Part shown: piece after piece, positions 54,712-64,000 of the stretch
How the letters are laid out: every line of letters starts with the position of its first letter
Numbering within the stretch: position 1 is the stretch's first letter
NCBI RefSeq assembly: GCF_014284125.1
Contig: NZ_JACOFX010000002.1
Span: forward strand, 62,001-126,000
DNA from: Undibacterium umbellatum
Lineage (GTDB): Bacteria > Pseudomonadota > Gammaproteobacteria > Burkholderiales > Burkholderiaceae_D
DNA: 64,000 nt
Direction: 5' to 3'
Program-made: the position numbers and the translations under genes
The notes under the pieces: model-generated
The model's database searches: none
The model's input: the letters and a program-made list of their open reading frames with translations, nothing else
Told to the model about the DNA's origin: nothing

Positions 54712-56358
54712 TTAGGATGCCAGTAATTCTCTGGCGTGTTTGCGCGTAGTCGCCGTAATTTCTATGCCTCCCAGCATGCGGGCGATTTCTTCCACTCTTT
54801 GTTTATTGTCGAGTGTTTCTATCTGTGAAACGGTTTTGCCATTCTGGTTGGCTTTGCTGACTTGGAAGTGTTGGTTAGCCTGGCTGGCAACTTGCGGCAG
54901 ATGGGTAACGCACAAGACTTGCCTGTCTTGCCCAAGACGTTTCAATAAACGCCCAACCACTTCAGCCACACCACCACCTATGCCGCTGTCAACTTCATCA
55001 AATATGAGGGTAGGGGTGGCTGTAGCGCAAGAGGTGATGACCGAAATCGCCAGCGAGATACGCGCCAGCTCGCCGCCAGATGCAACCTTGGCCAGCGGCC
55101 TTGCTTGTACCCCGGCATGGCCTGCCACCAGAAATTCCACTTGTTCAAGGCCATAGGCGGCTGGTTCAACCGGGTTCAGTGCGACCGAGAAACTGCCACC
55201 GCCCATGCTCAGGTCCTGCATGGCTGTGGTGACTGCGCCCCCCAAATCCTTAGCGACTTTTTGCCTGGTCTTACTGAGTTTTTGCGCGGTCTGCAGATAA
55301 GCAAGCCTGGCTTTTTCTTCCTGTGCTTTCAGCGCGTCCATATCGGTCGCATTTGACAATTGCGCCAGTTGCGCAGACAGCGTGGCGAATTCTTCATGCA
55401 GCTTTTCTGGTGCAACGTGGAAGCGCCTTGCCGTGGTGTGTATCGCTTCGACGCGGTTTTCCACGACGCGCAAACGGGCAGGGTCAAGTTCAGTGCGGCT
55501 CAGATAATCGTTGAGGGCATAAGTGGTTTCCTGCAAATTGATGCAGGCAGATTCCAGCGCATCAGTGACGGGCTTCAATGCAGCATCATAGGCCAGCAGT
55601 TTTAAGAGTTTTTGCTGAATGGCTGTCAGTTGAGACAAGACAGGATGCTCGGATTCAGAGATCAAAGCGGCTGCTTCCTGCCCGCCTTCCAGCAGACTGG
55701 CTGCATGGGCGAGGCGGGTATGTTCCTGGCTGATACTTTCCCATTCGCCCGGTTTGATCTGCAATTTATCGAGTTCACCGACCTGCCATTCGAGGCGCTC
55801 GCGCTCTTGCAAGACGCTCTTGGCATTGATTTCAAATTCTTCGCGTTGTTTGCTGATATTGCGCCAGGCGCGGTAACGCAAGCCAACTTCACTGACTTGC
55901 TCTTGCAATCCGCCTTGCATGTCCAGCAAATCGCGCTGTGCTTCGGTTTTCAACAGTGATTGGTGCGCATGCTGACCATGGATATCCACCAGCATGTCTC
56001 CTATCTCGCGCAACTGGCTTGCTGTGGCGGTGATGCCATTGATCCATGCCTTGGAGCGGCCTGCATTATCGATGGTACGGCGCAAGATCAGCGGTTGGTC
56101 CTGGTCAAAGAATTCATGTTCTTTAAGCCAGACGGCGAGTGTTTCATTGACGGCAAATTCTGCACTGATATCAGTTTTGCTGGCAGATTCGCGCACCATG
56201 CTGGCATCACCCCTGCCACCCAGGGCCAGGGTCAGTGCATCGATCAGGATGGATTTGCCGGCACCGGTTTCTCCGGTCAGCACACTGAAACCGGAAGAAA
56301 ATTCAAGCTCCAGCGTATCGACAATGACAAAATCACGAATGGCAAGCGTGCGCAACAT
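54712..56358 (-). CDS. recN: DNA repair protein RecN
   Basis: RecN is an SMC-like ATPase for double-strand-break repair. The 548-residue protein has Walker A in SVLTGETGAGKSILIDAL (about residues 25-42), coiled-coil arms (about 150-370), the ABC signature VASGGELARISLAI (about 427) and Walker B LIFDEVDSGIGG. It is followed by hemH and apaH on the same strand. The gap to nadK (122 bp) has no terminator I could see. Confidence 0.96.
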   Translation of the reverse strand: MLRTLAIRDFVIVDTLELEFSSGFSVLTGETGAGKSILIDALTLALGGRGDASMVRESASKTDISAEFAVNETLAVWLKEHEFFDQDQPLILRRTIDNAGRSKAWINGITATASQLREIGDMLVDIHGQHAHQSLLKTEAQRDLLDMQGGLQEQVSEVGLRYRAWRNISKQREEFEINAKSVLQERERLEWQVGELDKLQIKPGEWESISQEHTRLAHAASLLEGGQEAAALISESEHPVLSQLTAIQQKLLKLLAYDAALKPVTDALESACINLQETTYALNDYLSRTELDPARLRVVENRVEAIHTTARRFHVAPEKLHEEFATLSAQLAQLSNATDMDALKAQEEKARLAYLQTAQKLSKTRQKVAKDLGGAVTTAMQDLSMGGGSFSVALNPVEPAAYGLEQVEFLVAGHAGVQARPLAKVASGGELARISLAISVITSCATATPTLIFDEVDSGIGGGVAEVVGRLLKRLGQDRQVLCVTHLPQVASQANQHFQVSKANQNGKTVSQIETLDNKQRVEEIARMLGGIEITATTRKHARELLAS

Positions 56359-56480
56359 AATGGGCAGACATGAAGGAATTTGTTAAAAAACCGGCGCTGG
56401 AAAGTATCAGCCAGCATAGCGAAATCGCTATTCTAGCAACAGCCTGTGACTTCTGTGTTCGTAAGAGTGGGCGAAAAACC

Positions 56481-57374
56481 TTAATTCAGTGCACCCTCAA
56501 CGGATGGATATTCATTCCAGTGCAGTTTCTCGCGCAAGGTGTTGTAATAATTCCAGCCTGGAGGATGCAGGAAAGTCACCGTATGGGCAGAGCGGTTGAC
56601 GATAATCCTGTCCTGATGCTGCAGGCTGGCAAAATTTTGCATATCAAAATTCAGGCTGATATCGCGCCCGGCCACGATGGTAATCACGATTTCACTACTG
56701 TCTGGCAAGACTATGGGCCGGTTCGATAAGGCATGCGGGGCAATCGGCACCATCGCAATGCCGGACAGGCTGGGGTGCAACAAGGGGCCACCGGCAGAAA
56801 GTGCATACGCCGTAGAGCCAGTCGGCGTCGAGACGATAAGACCGTCCGAGCGCTGGTTGTACATAAAATGCCCGTCTACCTCTACCCGCAATTCGACCAT
56901 GCCTGAACCAGCGCCACGTGATACGACGATGTCATTGAAAGCCACGCCGCTGAAAATCTGGTTGCCATCGCGTGTGACGATGGCCTGCAGCAGGCTGCGA
57001 CGTTCTGAGACATATTTACCATCCAGCATTTCCGAAATGACAGGGATCATGCGGTCCAGTGCAATATCAGTGATGAAGCCCAGCCGCCCCTGGTTGATGC
57101 CAATCAGGGGAATATTATAGGGTGCCAGTTGCCGAGCTATTCCCAGCATTGTGCCGTCACCACCAACCACAATGGCCACATCCGCCAGCTTGCCTATCTC
57201 TGGGACTGGCATGCTGCTGAACTCGCTTAATTGCGGGTATTGTGCCGTTTCTCCTTCGATGACGACACGATGCCCTGCGCTCGCGAGAAAATTGGCCAGT
57301 TCCTTAATCGAGTCAGCAATGCCTGCCGCGTTAGATTTTCCAACAAGTGCAATTGTTTTGGCCTGTACTGTCAT
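56481..57374 (-). CDS. nadK: NAD kinase
   Basis: NadK phosphorylates NAD to NADP. The 297-residue protein has the GGDGTMLG motif (about residues 71-78), [12 protein letters not shown], the [16 protein letters not shown] region, [21 protein letters not shown] (about 180-200) and the family's late [11 protein letters not shown] chose the ATG at 57374; the TTG two codons upstream is weaker. It lies divergent from the HAD gene and upstream of recN. Confidence 0.95.
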   Translation of the reverse strand: MTVQAKTIALVGKSNAAGIADSIKELANFLASAGHRVVIEGETAQYPQLSEFSSMPVPEIGKLADVAIVVGGDGTMLGIARQLAPYNIPLIGINQGRLGFITDIALDRMIPVISEMLDGKYVSERRSLLQAIVTRDGNQIFSGVAFNDIVVSRGAGSGMVELRVEVDGHFMYNQRSDGLIVSTPTGSTAYALSAGGPLLHPSLSGIAMVPIAPHALSNRPIVLPDSSEIVITIVAGRDISLNFDMQNFASLQHQDRIIVNRSAHTVTFLHPPGWNYYNTLREKLHWNEYPSVEGALN

Positions 57375-57449
57375 AAACAAGGGTAGGGTGACATGATGGC
57401 TAAGATTAGAACATAATTAGGGCATCTATGAATGGAATGAGTGCTCTTT

Positions 57450-58136
57450 ATGGCAATTAAAGCAGTTTTGCTGGATCTGGATGATACTTTGTGGCCTGTT
57501 GCGCCGGTAATTCGCCATGCCGAATCGGTTTTGCAGCAATGGATGCATGAACATGTGCCTGTCGTTGCGCAAAATTATAATGTGGAAGAATTGCGTGAGC
57601 GCAGGAATCTGTTGGTGGCGAGCGACCAGCGTTTTCAATACGACCTATGGGCCTTGCGTCATACCTTGCTGAAACAAGTATTTGATGAGCATGGTGTTGC
57701 AGCCGAAAAAGCTGACCATGCCATGGCGGTATTTGCCGATGCGAGAAACAAAGTGGACTTGTACAGCGATGTCAGGCCCGCTTTGGAAGCCTTGCAAGAA
57801 AAACTGGCCTTAGGCACGGTCTCGAATGGCTTTGCGGATTTACAGGCGATAGGTCTGGCCCATCATTTCAAGGTGTCTATCGCTGCCTTTCGGTTTGGTT
57901 GTGCCAAGCCTGATCCCAGAATATTTTTGGCTGCTTGTCAGGAGCTGCGGCTGGAACCAGCAGAGGTCTTGTATGTAGGCGATGACTTATTGCTTGATGT
58001 GCAAGGTGCACAACAGGCGGGATTAAAAGGCGGCTGGATGAACCGTCAGGGTTTAAAAATTGAAGATGAGCGCCATCTTCATATCAAGCCCGATGCAGAA
58101 TTTGCCAATCTGCATGAGCTGACTCTTTGGCTATGA
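57450..58136 (+). CDS. HAD-superfamily hydrolase
   Basis: The 228-residue phosphatase-like protein has HAD motif I LLDLDDTLWP (catalytic Asp near residue 8), motif II GTVSNGF, the lysine in FGCAKPDPRIF, and motif IV VGDDLLLDVQGAQQAGLKGGW. The cap is helical (about 20-95). The substrate is unknown; relatives include 5-amino-6-(5-phospho-ribitylamino)uracil phosphatase and general nucleotide phosphatases. I chose the ATG at 57450 over a GTG three codons earlier. hrcA follows after 44 bases. Confidence 0.85.
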   Translation: MAIKAVLLDLDDTLWPVAPVIRHAESVLQQWMHEHVPVVAQNYNVEELRERRNLLVASDQRFQYDLWALRHTLLKQVFDEHGVAAEKADHAMAVFADARNKVDLYSDVRPALEALQEKLALGTVSNGFADLQAIGLAHHFKVSIAAFRFGCAKPDPRIFLAACQELRLEPAEVLYVGDDLLLDVQGAQQAGLKGGWMNRQGLKIEDERHLHIKPDAEFANLHELTLWL

Positions 58137-58180
58137 ATTTTTCTATGTTCATGTCAGTCATGAACGCATAAAATGAAACC

Positions 58181-59212
58181 ATGCACCTAGATATCCGCGC
58201 ACAAACTTTATTAAAAGCCCTGGTCGAGCGTTATATCGCTGATGGCCAGCCTGTGGGTTCCCGCGCCTTGTCAAAAATATCCGGCCTGGAATTATCGCCA
58301 GCGACGATACGCAATGTCATGGCAGATCTCGAAGAAATGGGTTTCGTCGCTAGCCCGCACACTTCTGCTGGCCGTATCCCTACCCCCAGAGGGTATCGCG
58401 TTTTCGTCGATAAATTGCTCACTGTGCAAGATATTCATGGAGGCGACATGGATACTCGCCTGCACTCCAGTCTGCAATCTCCTATGAATGCGCAGTCGCC
58501 GCAAAAGTTGATTGCCAATGCAGCGCAGATATTATCGTCTCTGTCTCAATTTGCCGGTGTTGTCATGACACCACGTACAGAGTCGATGTTCCAGCAAGTT
58601 GAATTTTTGCGCCTGTCAGAAAAGCGCATCTTGCTGGTAGTTGTTACTCCAAGTGGCGAAGTTCATAATCGTCTTTTATTGACGGATGTTGACTATACAC
58701 CTACGCAATTGGTGCAGGCTGCCAATTATCTGAATCAGAATTTCGGTGGGCTGAGCTTCAGCGACGCACGTTCGCGTATCAATAGCGAGTTGCGGCAATT
58801 GCAGAATGATATGACCAGGCTCATGCAAGCCGCCGTCGAAGCTGGTAGTAATGCCATGGATGAGGATAATGATGAAGTCGTCATCTCTGGCGAGCGCAAT
58901 TTGTTGAATGTGCAAGATCTGTCTTCAAATATGGGGTCATTGCGCAAATTATTTGATATGTTTGAACAGAAAAGCAGCCTTATGCAATTACTGGATGTCT
59001 CCAGCAAGGCAACGGGCGTACAGATATTCATCGGTGGTGATTCGCAACTTGTGCCGATGGAAGAAATGAGTATAGTCACTGCTCCCTATGAGGTGAATGG
59101 CAAGATAGTGGGTACCCTGGGCGTTATCGGCCCCACCCGCATGGCATATGAAAGGGTCATACCCATCGTAGACATTACGGCAAAATTATTATCTAATGCA
59201 TTAAGTCAATAA
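58181..59212 (+). CDS. hrcA: Heat-inducible transcription repressor HrcA
   Basis: HrcA represses groESL and dnaK-type operons by binding CIRCE elements and is itself made active by GroEL. The 343-residue protein has a winged-helix start ([54 protein letters not shown]), a GAF-like middle and a dimerisation domain with [16 protein letters not shown] at the end. I see no CIRCE element (TTAGCACTC-N9-GAGTGCTAA) next to it. Full length. Confidence 0.95.
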   Translation: MHLDIRAQTLLKALVERYIADGQPVGSRALSKISGLELSPATIRNVMADLEEMGFVASPHTSAGRIPTPRGYRVFVDKLLTVQDIHGGDMDTRLHSSLQSPMNAQSPQKLIANAAQILSSLSQFAGVVMTPRTESMFQQVEFLRLSEKRILLVVVTPSGEVHNRLLLTDVDYTPTQLVQAANYLNQNFGGLSFSDARSRINSELRQLQNDMTRLMQAAVEAGSNAMDEDNDEVVISGERNLLNVQDLSSNMGSLRKLFDMFEQKSSLMQLLDVSSKATGVQIFIGGDSQLVPMEEMSIVTAPYEVNGKIVGTLGVIGPTRMAYERVIPIVDITAKLLSNALSQ

Positions 59213-59269
59213 GGCACGATGTCAATTGGCGATGCGTGTAAGTAAACATTCATCCGAAGCAGGGTTGCT

Positions 59270-59653
59270 ATGGAAAAGAAAAACGCAAAGATTTTATTGA
59301 TTGATGACAATGATGTAACCCGCGAAGTGCTCAGGGTTATATTGCGCAGTGAGGGGTATAATGTTGTCGGCGAAGCAACTGATGGCGGTAGTGGTCTGGA
59401 ATTGGCGCTTAAACTAAAACCAGATTTGATCATGCTGGATATTGTCATGCCAAAAATCAGTGGCACAGAGATTTTACCCCGTATCAGGGATTTGCTGCCT
59501 GATACCAGAGTGCTGATGGTGACCGCGAATAAGGACCAGGAAACGATTACAGAGGTAGTCAAAACAGGCATACATGGCTATATCCTAAAGCCATTTAATG
59601 CGCAAAAAATTATTGATACTGTGGCCGGTGTGGTAGGCAAGATCAATAGATAG
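59270..59653 (+). CDS. Stand-alone response regulator receiver
   Basis: The 127-residue protein is one CheY-like receiver with no output domain. LLIDDNDVTREVLRVIL carries the acidic pair, LIMLDIVMPKISGTEIL the phosphorylated aspartate (about residue 58), and GYILKPFNAQKI the lysine. GEATDGGSGLELAL resembles receivers of the CheY/FixJ type. No kinase is next to it. It lies 57 bases after hrcA and converges with fur. Its partner and role are unknown. Confidence 0.88.
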   Translation: MEKKNAKILLIDDNDVTREVLRVILRSEGYNVVGEATDGGSGLELALKLKPDLIMLDIVMPKISGTEILPRIRDLLPDTRVLMVTANKDQETITEVVKTGIHGYILKPFNAQKIIDTVAGVVGKINR

Positions 59654-59698
59654 ACGTATCAGAAGATTTTCAGTCAATTGATACGTCTGAAAAAAGAA
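59652..59698. terminator. Hairpin between the receiver gene and fur
   Basis: AGACGTATCA and TGATACGTCT are perfect 10-base arms around a 27-base loop, at the stop codon of the receiver gene and 19 bases beyond that of fur (minus strand). The T run is weak on the plus side; it may still serve convergent genes. Confidence 0.45.
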
Positions 59699-59716
59699 GC
59701 ACGTTTGAGGTTTGAT

Positions 59717-60145
59717 TTATCCCTTGTGTTCGCAATTCGGCTTGGTGCAATTGCCATAAATCGCTAGCGCATGCTCAGCAATCTTGAACCCGCGGTCCAG
59801 GGCCACAGTTTGCTGGCGCTGTTCGATCTCCTCATCAAAAAATTCTTCTACACGGCCACAGTCGAGGCAAACCAGGTGATCATGATGTGAACCTTCATTC
59901 AATTCAAAAATGGCTTTGCCGGTTTCAAAATGATTGCGGTTTAACAGGCCGGCCTGTTCAAACTGGGTCAGCACGCGGTATACCGTTGCCAGGCCAACAT
60001 CCATATTTTCATTCAGCAGGATCTTATACACATCTTCTGCTGTCAGATGACGTACCCGGCTGTTCTGGAAGATTTCCAGGATTTTCAGTCGGGGCAGAGT
60101 GGCTTTCAGACCGCTGGCCTTGAGGTTGGGGGTACTGTTTGTCAT
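59717..60145 (-). CDS. fur: Ferric uptake regulator Fur
   Basis: Fur represses iron-uptake genes when bound to Fe2+. The 142-residue protein has a winged helix ([34 protein letters not shown]), the metal-site region [31 protein letters not shown] with HHDH and CxxC, and a final [11 protein letters not shown] chose the ATG at 60145; a TTG four codons upstream is less likely. Divergent from bamE, an arrangement kept in many beta- and gammaproteobacteria. Confidence 0.97.
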   Translation of the reverse strand: MTNSTPNLKASGLKATLPRLKILEIFQNSRVRHLTAEDVYKILLNENMDVGLATVYRVLTQFEQAGLLNRNHFETGKAIFELNEGSHHDHLVCLDCGRVEEFFDEEIEQRQQTVALDRGFKIAEHALAIYGNCTKPNCEHKG

Positions 60146-60220
60146 GTTTTCGATCAAAAAATTGCTATCTGCTTTATGATATCGGGTTTTAGGGCTTGTT
60201 GCTCAATTAAGAGGTTATCT

Positions 60221-60784
60221 ATGCAACTGTTGTTTTCAAAAGTAACACGGAAGAAGATGAGCCGCGTAGCGGGCCTGGCTTTGCTGGCGTCTCTGACTGC
60301 AGCATGTACGTCTCCACTGGGTATATTGTCGTCCGCTGACAAGACTTCAGTATATGCAACTTCGGGCACGCCGAGTGACACTAATGGTGCGCAAGTGGTA
60401 GAACCTAGCGGTTTTGCCAAGGTACTGACTTTCATTTCGCCTTATCGCGTTTCCATACAGCAAGGAAACTTTGTTTCTCAGGAAATGGTGGCCCAATTAA
60501 AAGAAGGCATGACGCGCGAGCAAGTGCGTTTTGTACTGGGCACGGCCTTGCTGACAGATATGTTCCATGAAGACCGCTGGGATTATCCTTTCCGCCTGAT
60601 CAAGCCAAATGGCGAACGCATTACCAGCCGGGTTTCTGTGTATTTTAAAAACGGTACGGTTGCCAAGTTTGAAGGTGGTAATTTGCCTACGGAAAAAGAA
60701 TACCTGGCTCGAATTACTGAGTCAGCCCTGGGCTTGAATCGTGTGCAATCGATCGTGGAAACCGACGCTCCCAAGAAAAAATAG
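60221..60784 (+). CDS. bamE: Outer-membrane assembly lipoprotein BamE
   Basis: BamE (SmpA/OmlA) is a small lipoprotein of the BAM complex that inserts outer-membrane proteins. The 187-residue protein has a lipoprotein signal with lipobox LTAAC (lipidated Cys29). The BamE fold includes SPYRVSIQQGNFVSQEMVAQLKEGMTREQVRFVLGTALL and DRWDYPFRL, followed by SVYFKNGTVAKFEG. I chose the ATG at 60221 with AGAGG ahead; a start at 60257 would also keep the lipobox. The C-terminal tail is longer than in E. coli. It precedes dapB by 12 bases. Confidence 0.93.
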   Translation: MQLLFSKVTRKKMSRVAGLALLASLTAACTSPLGILSSADKTSVYATSGTPSDTNGAQVVEPSGFAKVLTFISPYRVSIQQGNFVSQEMVAQLKEGMTREQVRFVLGTALLTDMFHEDRWDYPFRLIKPNGERITSRVSVYFKNGTVAKFEGGNLPTEKEYLARITESALGLNRVQSIVETDAPKKK

Positions 60785-60796
60785 AAATAAACTAAC

Positions 60797-61603
60797 ATGA
60801 CAGCACTCAAAATTGCAGTGGCCGGCGCTTCTGGCCGTATGGGGAAAATGCTGGTCGAAGCGATCAGTAATGCCGATGATATGGTGTTGGTTGGCGCGCT
60901 GGACGTGCCGGCCTCACCGGCGCTGGGGACAGATGCTGCTGCCAGTTTGGGCAAGCCATCGGGTGTCGCCATTACTGCGGATCTGGCGGCAGGTCTGGCG
61001 AATGCCAGTTATCTCATCGATTTCACCCGTCCTGAAGGTACGCTCAAGCATCTTGAATATTGTGCCGCACATGGCATCAAGATGATCATAGGCACTACAG
61101 GTTTTGATGATGCTGGCAAGGCAGCGATTGCCGCTGCGGCAGAAAAAACGGCCATCGTATTCGCGCCGAATATGAGTGTGGGCGTGAATGTCACCATGAA
61201 ATTGTTGGAAATGGCAGCCAAAAGCTTTGCCGAGGGCTATGACATAGAAATCGTCGAAGCCCACCACCGCTTCAAGGTCGATGCACCTTCCGGCACTGCC
61301 CTGAAAATGGGAGAAGTCATTGCCGATGCCCTGGGCCGTGACCTCAATGAAGTGGGTGTATTTGCCCGCGAAGGCGTGACAGGCGAACGCGATCCATCGT
61401 CCATCGGCTTTGCCACCATCCGTGGCGGCGACATCGTTGGCGACCATACGGTCTTGTTTGCCGGTATCGGTGAACGTGTGGAAATCAGCCACAAATCATC
61501 CAGCCGCGTGACTTATGCGCATGGCAGCTTGCGTGCCGCACGTTTCCTCGAAAACAAGTCGGTGGGCTTGTTTGATATGTACGATGTGCTGGGTTTGCGT
61601 TAA
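60797..61603 (+). CDS. dapB: 4-hydroxy-tetrahydrodipicolinate reductase
   Basis: DapB acts in lysine and diaminopimelate synthesis. The 268-residue protein has the NAD(P)-binding start [25 protein letters not shown], the catalytic region [21 protein letters not shown] (His and Lys, about residues 152-172) and [19 protein letters not shown]. Full length. It follows bamE and precedes exbB by 30 bases. Confidence 0.97.
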   Translation: MTALKIAVAGASGRMGKMLVEAISNADDMVLVGALDVPASPALGTDAAASLGKPSGVAITADLAAGLANASYLIDFTRPEGTLKHLEYCAAHGIKMIIGTTGFDDAGKAAIAAAAEKTAIVFAPNMSVGVNVTMKLLEMAAKSFAEGYDIEIVEAHHRFKVDAPSGTALKMGEVIADALGRDLNEVGVFAREGVTGERDPSSIGFATIRGGDIVGDHTVLFAGIGERVEISHKSSSRVTYAHGSLRAARFLENKSVGLFDMYDVLGLR

Positions 61604-61633
61604 TCTGTTTGCATAGTAGCTATTGGCATAGAC

Positions 61634-62290
61634 ATGAATTCTGCAATTGCACATTATTGGGAACAGGCCGATGCCATGGGGCATCTGGTCGGCTGGCTAT
61701 TATTGTTGATGTCAGTGCTTAGCTGGACGCTGATACTGATGAAAGCCTGGAGTTTTTGGCGCATCCGCAAAGCCGCGCCTGCCTTGCATACATTCTGGCG
61801 CGCTCCCAGCATGGCTGATGCCTTGTCTTCCCTGCGTCAGGCTGATCAGTCCAAAGTATTTATCAGTCTGGCAGAAGCTGCCCATGCTGCCAGCGATGCA
61901 ACACAACGCAGTGCCACGCTGTCCGCCAATACCGGGCTCAGTGAAATTTTGACGCGCAGCCTGCGCCAGGAATTGCAAGGGCTGACAGTCAGGCTGGAAA
62001 CTGGCCTGAGTTTTTTGGCATCAGTAGGTGCAACCGCCCCCTTTGTTGGTTTGCTGGGGACGGTATGGGGTATTTACCGTGCCCTGACTGCGATCTCTTC
62101 GAACGGCCTCGTGCAAATCGATCAGCTGGCCGGACCAGTGGGCGAGGCCTTGATCATGACTGCCCTGGGTTTGCTGGTGGCAATACCTGCCGTGCTGGCC
62201 TATAACGCTTTTAACCGCATCAACCGGATTACCCTGGCTGAACTTGATGGCTTTGCCTTTGACTTGCATGCTCACATGAGCAAGTCTTGA
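61634..62290 (+). CDS. exbB: ExbB/TolQ-type proton channel subunit
   Basis: The 218-residue inner-membrane protein belongs to the MotA/TolQ/ExbB family. Helix 1 is about 15-37 (MGHLVGWLLLLMSVLSW), helix 2 about 117-142 (FLASVGATAPFVGLLGTVWG, the family's hallmark) and helix 3 about 165-185. With ExbD it uses the proton gradient to drive TonB (or a Tol-like partner). The lack of tolR/tolA context favours ExbB. tonB is not adjacent. Confidence 0.9.
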   Translation: MNSAIAHYWEQADAMGHLVGWLLLLMSVLSWTLILMKAWSFWRIRKAAPALHTFWRAPSMADALSSLRQADQSKVFISLAEAAHAASDATQRSATLSANTGLSEILTRSLRQELQGLTVRLETGLSFLASVGATAPFVGLLGTVWGIYRALTAISSNGLVQIDQLAGPVGEALIMTALGLLVAIPAVLAYNAFNRINRITLAELDGFAFDLHAHMSKS

Positions 62291-62305
62291 TATTTATATT
62301 AAAAG

Positions 62306-62749
62306 ATGACATTCGGTCAATTTCATACGCCGCGCGAATCTTCTTCCCGTCCTTTGACTTCGATGGCGGACATCAATGTCACCCCCATGGTTGACGTCAT
62401 GCTGGTCTTGCTTGTCATTTTCATCATTGCAGCACCTTTCATGACGCATGCGGTCAAGCTCGATTTGCCACAGGCGCAATCTGAGGCCGCGCCAGAGCAA
62501 GCTGATACAGTCAGTATTTCATTTGACGCCGATGGTATCCTTTACTGGAATAACCAGGTACTGGCCATGATGGAGCTGGAGTCAAAACTGGCAGCACAGG
62601 CAAAAAAGAACAAGCAGGCCGAAATACAGTTACGGGCTGACAAAGCCACCCGCTATGAAATTATTGCCAAGGTCATGGCGGCGGCCCAATCCCAGGGCAT
62701 GGCGAAGATTTCTTTCGTCACTGACAGCAAGCAAGCTAAAAAGCCCTGA
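62306..62749 (+). CDS. exbD: ExbD/TolR-type proton channel subunit
   Basis: The 147-residue protein has one helix (about 28-46) with the proton-carrying aspartate in INVTPMVDVMLVLLVIFII, then a small periplasmic domain (KLDLPQAQSE, DADGILYWNNQVL, LRADKATRYEIIAKVMAAAQSQGM). The pattern is ExbD rather than TolR. It lies 15 bases after exbB. Confidence 0.9.
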   Translation: MTFGQFHTPRESSSRPLTSMADINVTPMVDVMLVLLVIFIIAAPFMTHAVKLDLPQAQSEAAPEQADTVSISFDADGILYWNNQVLAMMELESKLAAQAKKNKQAEIQLRADKATRYEIIAKVMAAAQSQGMAKISFVTDSKQAKKP

Positions 62750-62861
62750 TGGTCTGCTTGCACTCAAAGTCAGCGATCCCCTCATAATTGACCCAGACAG
62801 TCTTGACCAGCAAGGCTTTCCTCAATAATGTGCCTGAACCAGTTATAATCAAAGGTTCTGA

Positions 62862-64000
<1,139 letters not shown>

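Noticed and set aside
58137..58180. CIRCE element at hrcA
   Set aside because: The TTAGCACTC-N9-GAGTGCTAA pattern is not present upstream of hrcA; a single GTGCTC near 57441 is not an inverted repeat.

Overview
The window reads as chromosomal DNA of a betaproteobacterium in Burkholderiales, most likely Oxalobacteraceae. An Undibacterium-like or Janthinobacterium-like organism is my inference from the moderate GC content, the protein sequences and the gene order; no rRNA is present to confirm it. Supporting neighbourhoods are obgE-proB, CNP1-rppH-proS, ffh / cytochrome-assembly / PP0621 / pilS-pilR, rubredoxin-pilGHIJ-pilL, yqgE-ruvX-pyrR-pyrB-pyrX-plsC, recN-hemH-apaH, hrcA, fur-bamE-dapB and exbBD-leuS. 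About 55 genes are recognisable. I see no tRNA, rRNA, CRISPR array, prophage or complete insertion sequence.

Layout. 1-7.2 kb: end of obgE, proB, a CNP1-like secreted protein, rppH, proS, a lytic transglycosylase and two tandem TonB-like proteins of unknown function preceded by a 32-bp palindrome. 7.2-9.3 kb: a histone-H1-tail/SWIB fusion protein and ffh. 9.7-17.7 kb: an accessory-looking block with a LivK-like binding protein, an NMT1/SsuA-like ABC importer, a secreted Cache-domain protein, a DctB-like kinase and a DctD-like sigma-54 activator; a good sigma-54 promoter lies ahead of the importer. 17.7-22 kb: cytochrome c assembly protein, PP0621 protein and PilS/PilR. 22-26.7 kb: class Ia ribonucleotide reductase nrdAB with two NrdR-box-like sites. 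27.4-34 kb: a long lysine/alanine-rich H1-like protein, YggT, a LacI-type regulator divergent from a cytosine deaminase, hemL, thiD and rubredoxin. 34-45 kb: the type IV pilus chemosensory system PilG-PilH-PilI-PilJ-PilL, with a 2252-residue multi-Hpt kinase. 45.5-52.5 kb: photolyase, YqgE, RuvX, PyrR, PyrB, a dihydroorotase homologue lacking its metal-binding histidines, PlsC and small proteins. 52.7-64 kb: apaH, hemH, recN, nadK, an HAD phosphatase, hrcA, a lone receiver, fur, bamE, dapB, exbB, exbD and the start of leuS.

How the parts connect. Three signal systems lie here: PilS/PilR (sigma-54, pilin transcription), the Pil-Chp pathway (twitching control) and the DctB/DctD-like pair, which probably controls the ABC importer next to it. 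Two proteins with H1-like lysine/alanine tails share the same MATAP start and may both bind the nucleoid. The two TonB-like proteins and the ExbB/ExbD pair could belong to energised envelope transport, but nothing in the sequence links them directly.

Non-coding structure is also notable. A MITE-like repeat of about 145 bp with matching ends occurs twice (12.0 and 27.1 kb). A 169-bp long imperfect hairpin separates pilJ from pilL. A composite repeat lies upstream of 45.5 kb. Several strong intrinsic terminators mark transcription units. The best candidates for something undescribed are the sigma-54/ABC/Cache cluster, the paired TonB-like proteins with their palindrome, the H1-SWIB fusion and a 72-residue cysteine-containing small protein with a strong ribosome binding site.
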